In this document: positions 63,836 through 64,000 of the stretch, piece after piece
Position numbering within the stretch: the first letter of the stretch is position 1
Layout of the letters: every line of letters begins with the position of its first letter
Assembly (NCBI GenBank): GCA_022606425.2
Contig: JAHDVF020001564.1
Location: 1,054,001 to 1,118,000, forward strand
Reading direction: 5' to 3'
DNA from: Lepidostoma basale
Lineage: Eukaryota > Arthropoda > Insecta > Trichoptera > Lepidostomatidae
DNA length: 64,000 nucleotides
Program-made: the position numbers and the translations under genes
Notes under the pieces: model-generated
Told to the model about the DNA's origin: nothing
The model's database searches: none
Seen by the model: the letters and a program-made list of their open reading frames with translations, nothing else

Positions 63836-64000
63836 TTTTAAGTGCTTAATTTTTTATGAATCAAAACACCGTTTTTCTAACATTTAAGTTTATTTTTCTC
63901 AACATGCTTCGAAGGTTTTACACCTTCATCATTTGGAGAACGATATAAACATATTAACCCATCACACCGCGTCTTTCGCGGGGGCAAAAAGAGAAGGATG
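63836..64000. mobile_element. Foldback fragment and start of a SINE
   Basis: 63836-63955 matches the 2583-2815 foldback (AACATGCTTCGAAGG, CACCTTCATCATT). 63956-64000 begins the LINE-tailed SINE body (AACCCATCACACCGCGTC) and is cut by the window end. Confidence 0.65.

Overview
The window is insect-like nuclear DNA, AT-rich and intron-rich and loaded with transposable elements. Lepidoptera is plausible but not proven. Evidence: spliced eukaryotic genes with GT-AG introns (one GC-AG), many mariner, pogo/Tigger-like and piggyBac-like DNA elements, several families of 5'-truncated LINE 3' ends, and two SINE families. No bacterial operon, CRISPR array or complete LTR retrotransposon is visible.

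There are four host genes. (1) Plus strand, about 1-24.4 kb: a chromokinesin of the KIF4 type in 14 visible exons. The first motor exon(s) lie left of the window. (2) Minus strand, 29.5-34.5 kb: an eight-exon, 590-residue coiled-coil protein with a Dpy-30-like motif near its end; I do not recognise it by name. (3) Plus strand, 34.85-36.86 kb: SEC13, a WD40 protein of the COPII coat and nuclear pore, complete in two exons. It is divergent from gene 2 across about 355 bp that should hold both promoters. (4) Minus strand, 39.37 kb to beyond 63.2 kb: the C-terminal 944 residues or so of the DNA polymerase epsilon catalytic subunit in 18 visible exons, ending in the paired Cys clusters. Every exon joint listed keeps the reading frame. 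KIF4 (mitotic chromosomes), POLE (leading-strand replication) and SEC13 (secretion, nuclear pore) share a neighbourhood but no obvious pathway.

Introns and spacers are mostly mobile DNA, often nested. The best preserved is a 1,302 bp mariner with an intact D,D34D transposase in a KIF4 intron. Others are: a 1.96 kb element with 8 bp target duplications inside a LINE tail; several families with TTAA target sites, one keeping the piggyBac C-terminal Cys-rich domain; pogo/Tigger-like elements at TA sites; long foldbacks nested in one another; a 13-copy, 110 bp higher-order satellite in a POLE intron; and minisatellites split by insertions.

The most unusual signals are a recurring RNA-structure motif in otherwise unrelated foldbacks, which resembles a hammerhead ribozyme and has co-varying stem II sequences, and a LINE/SINE pair that shares a 3' hairpin followed by TTAG repeats.
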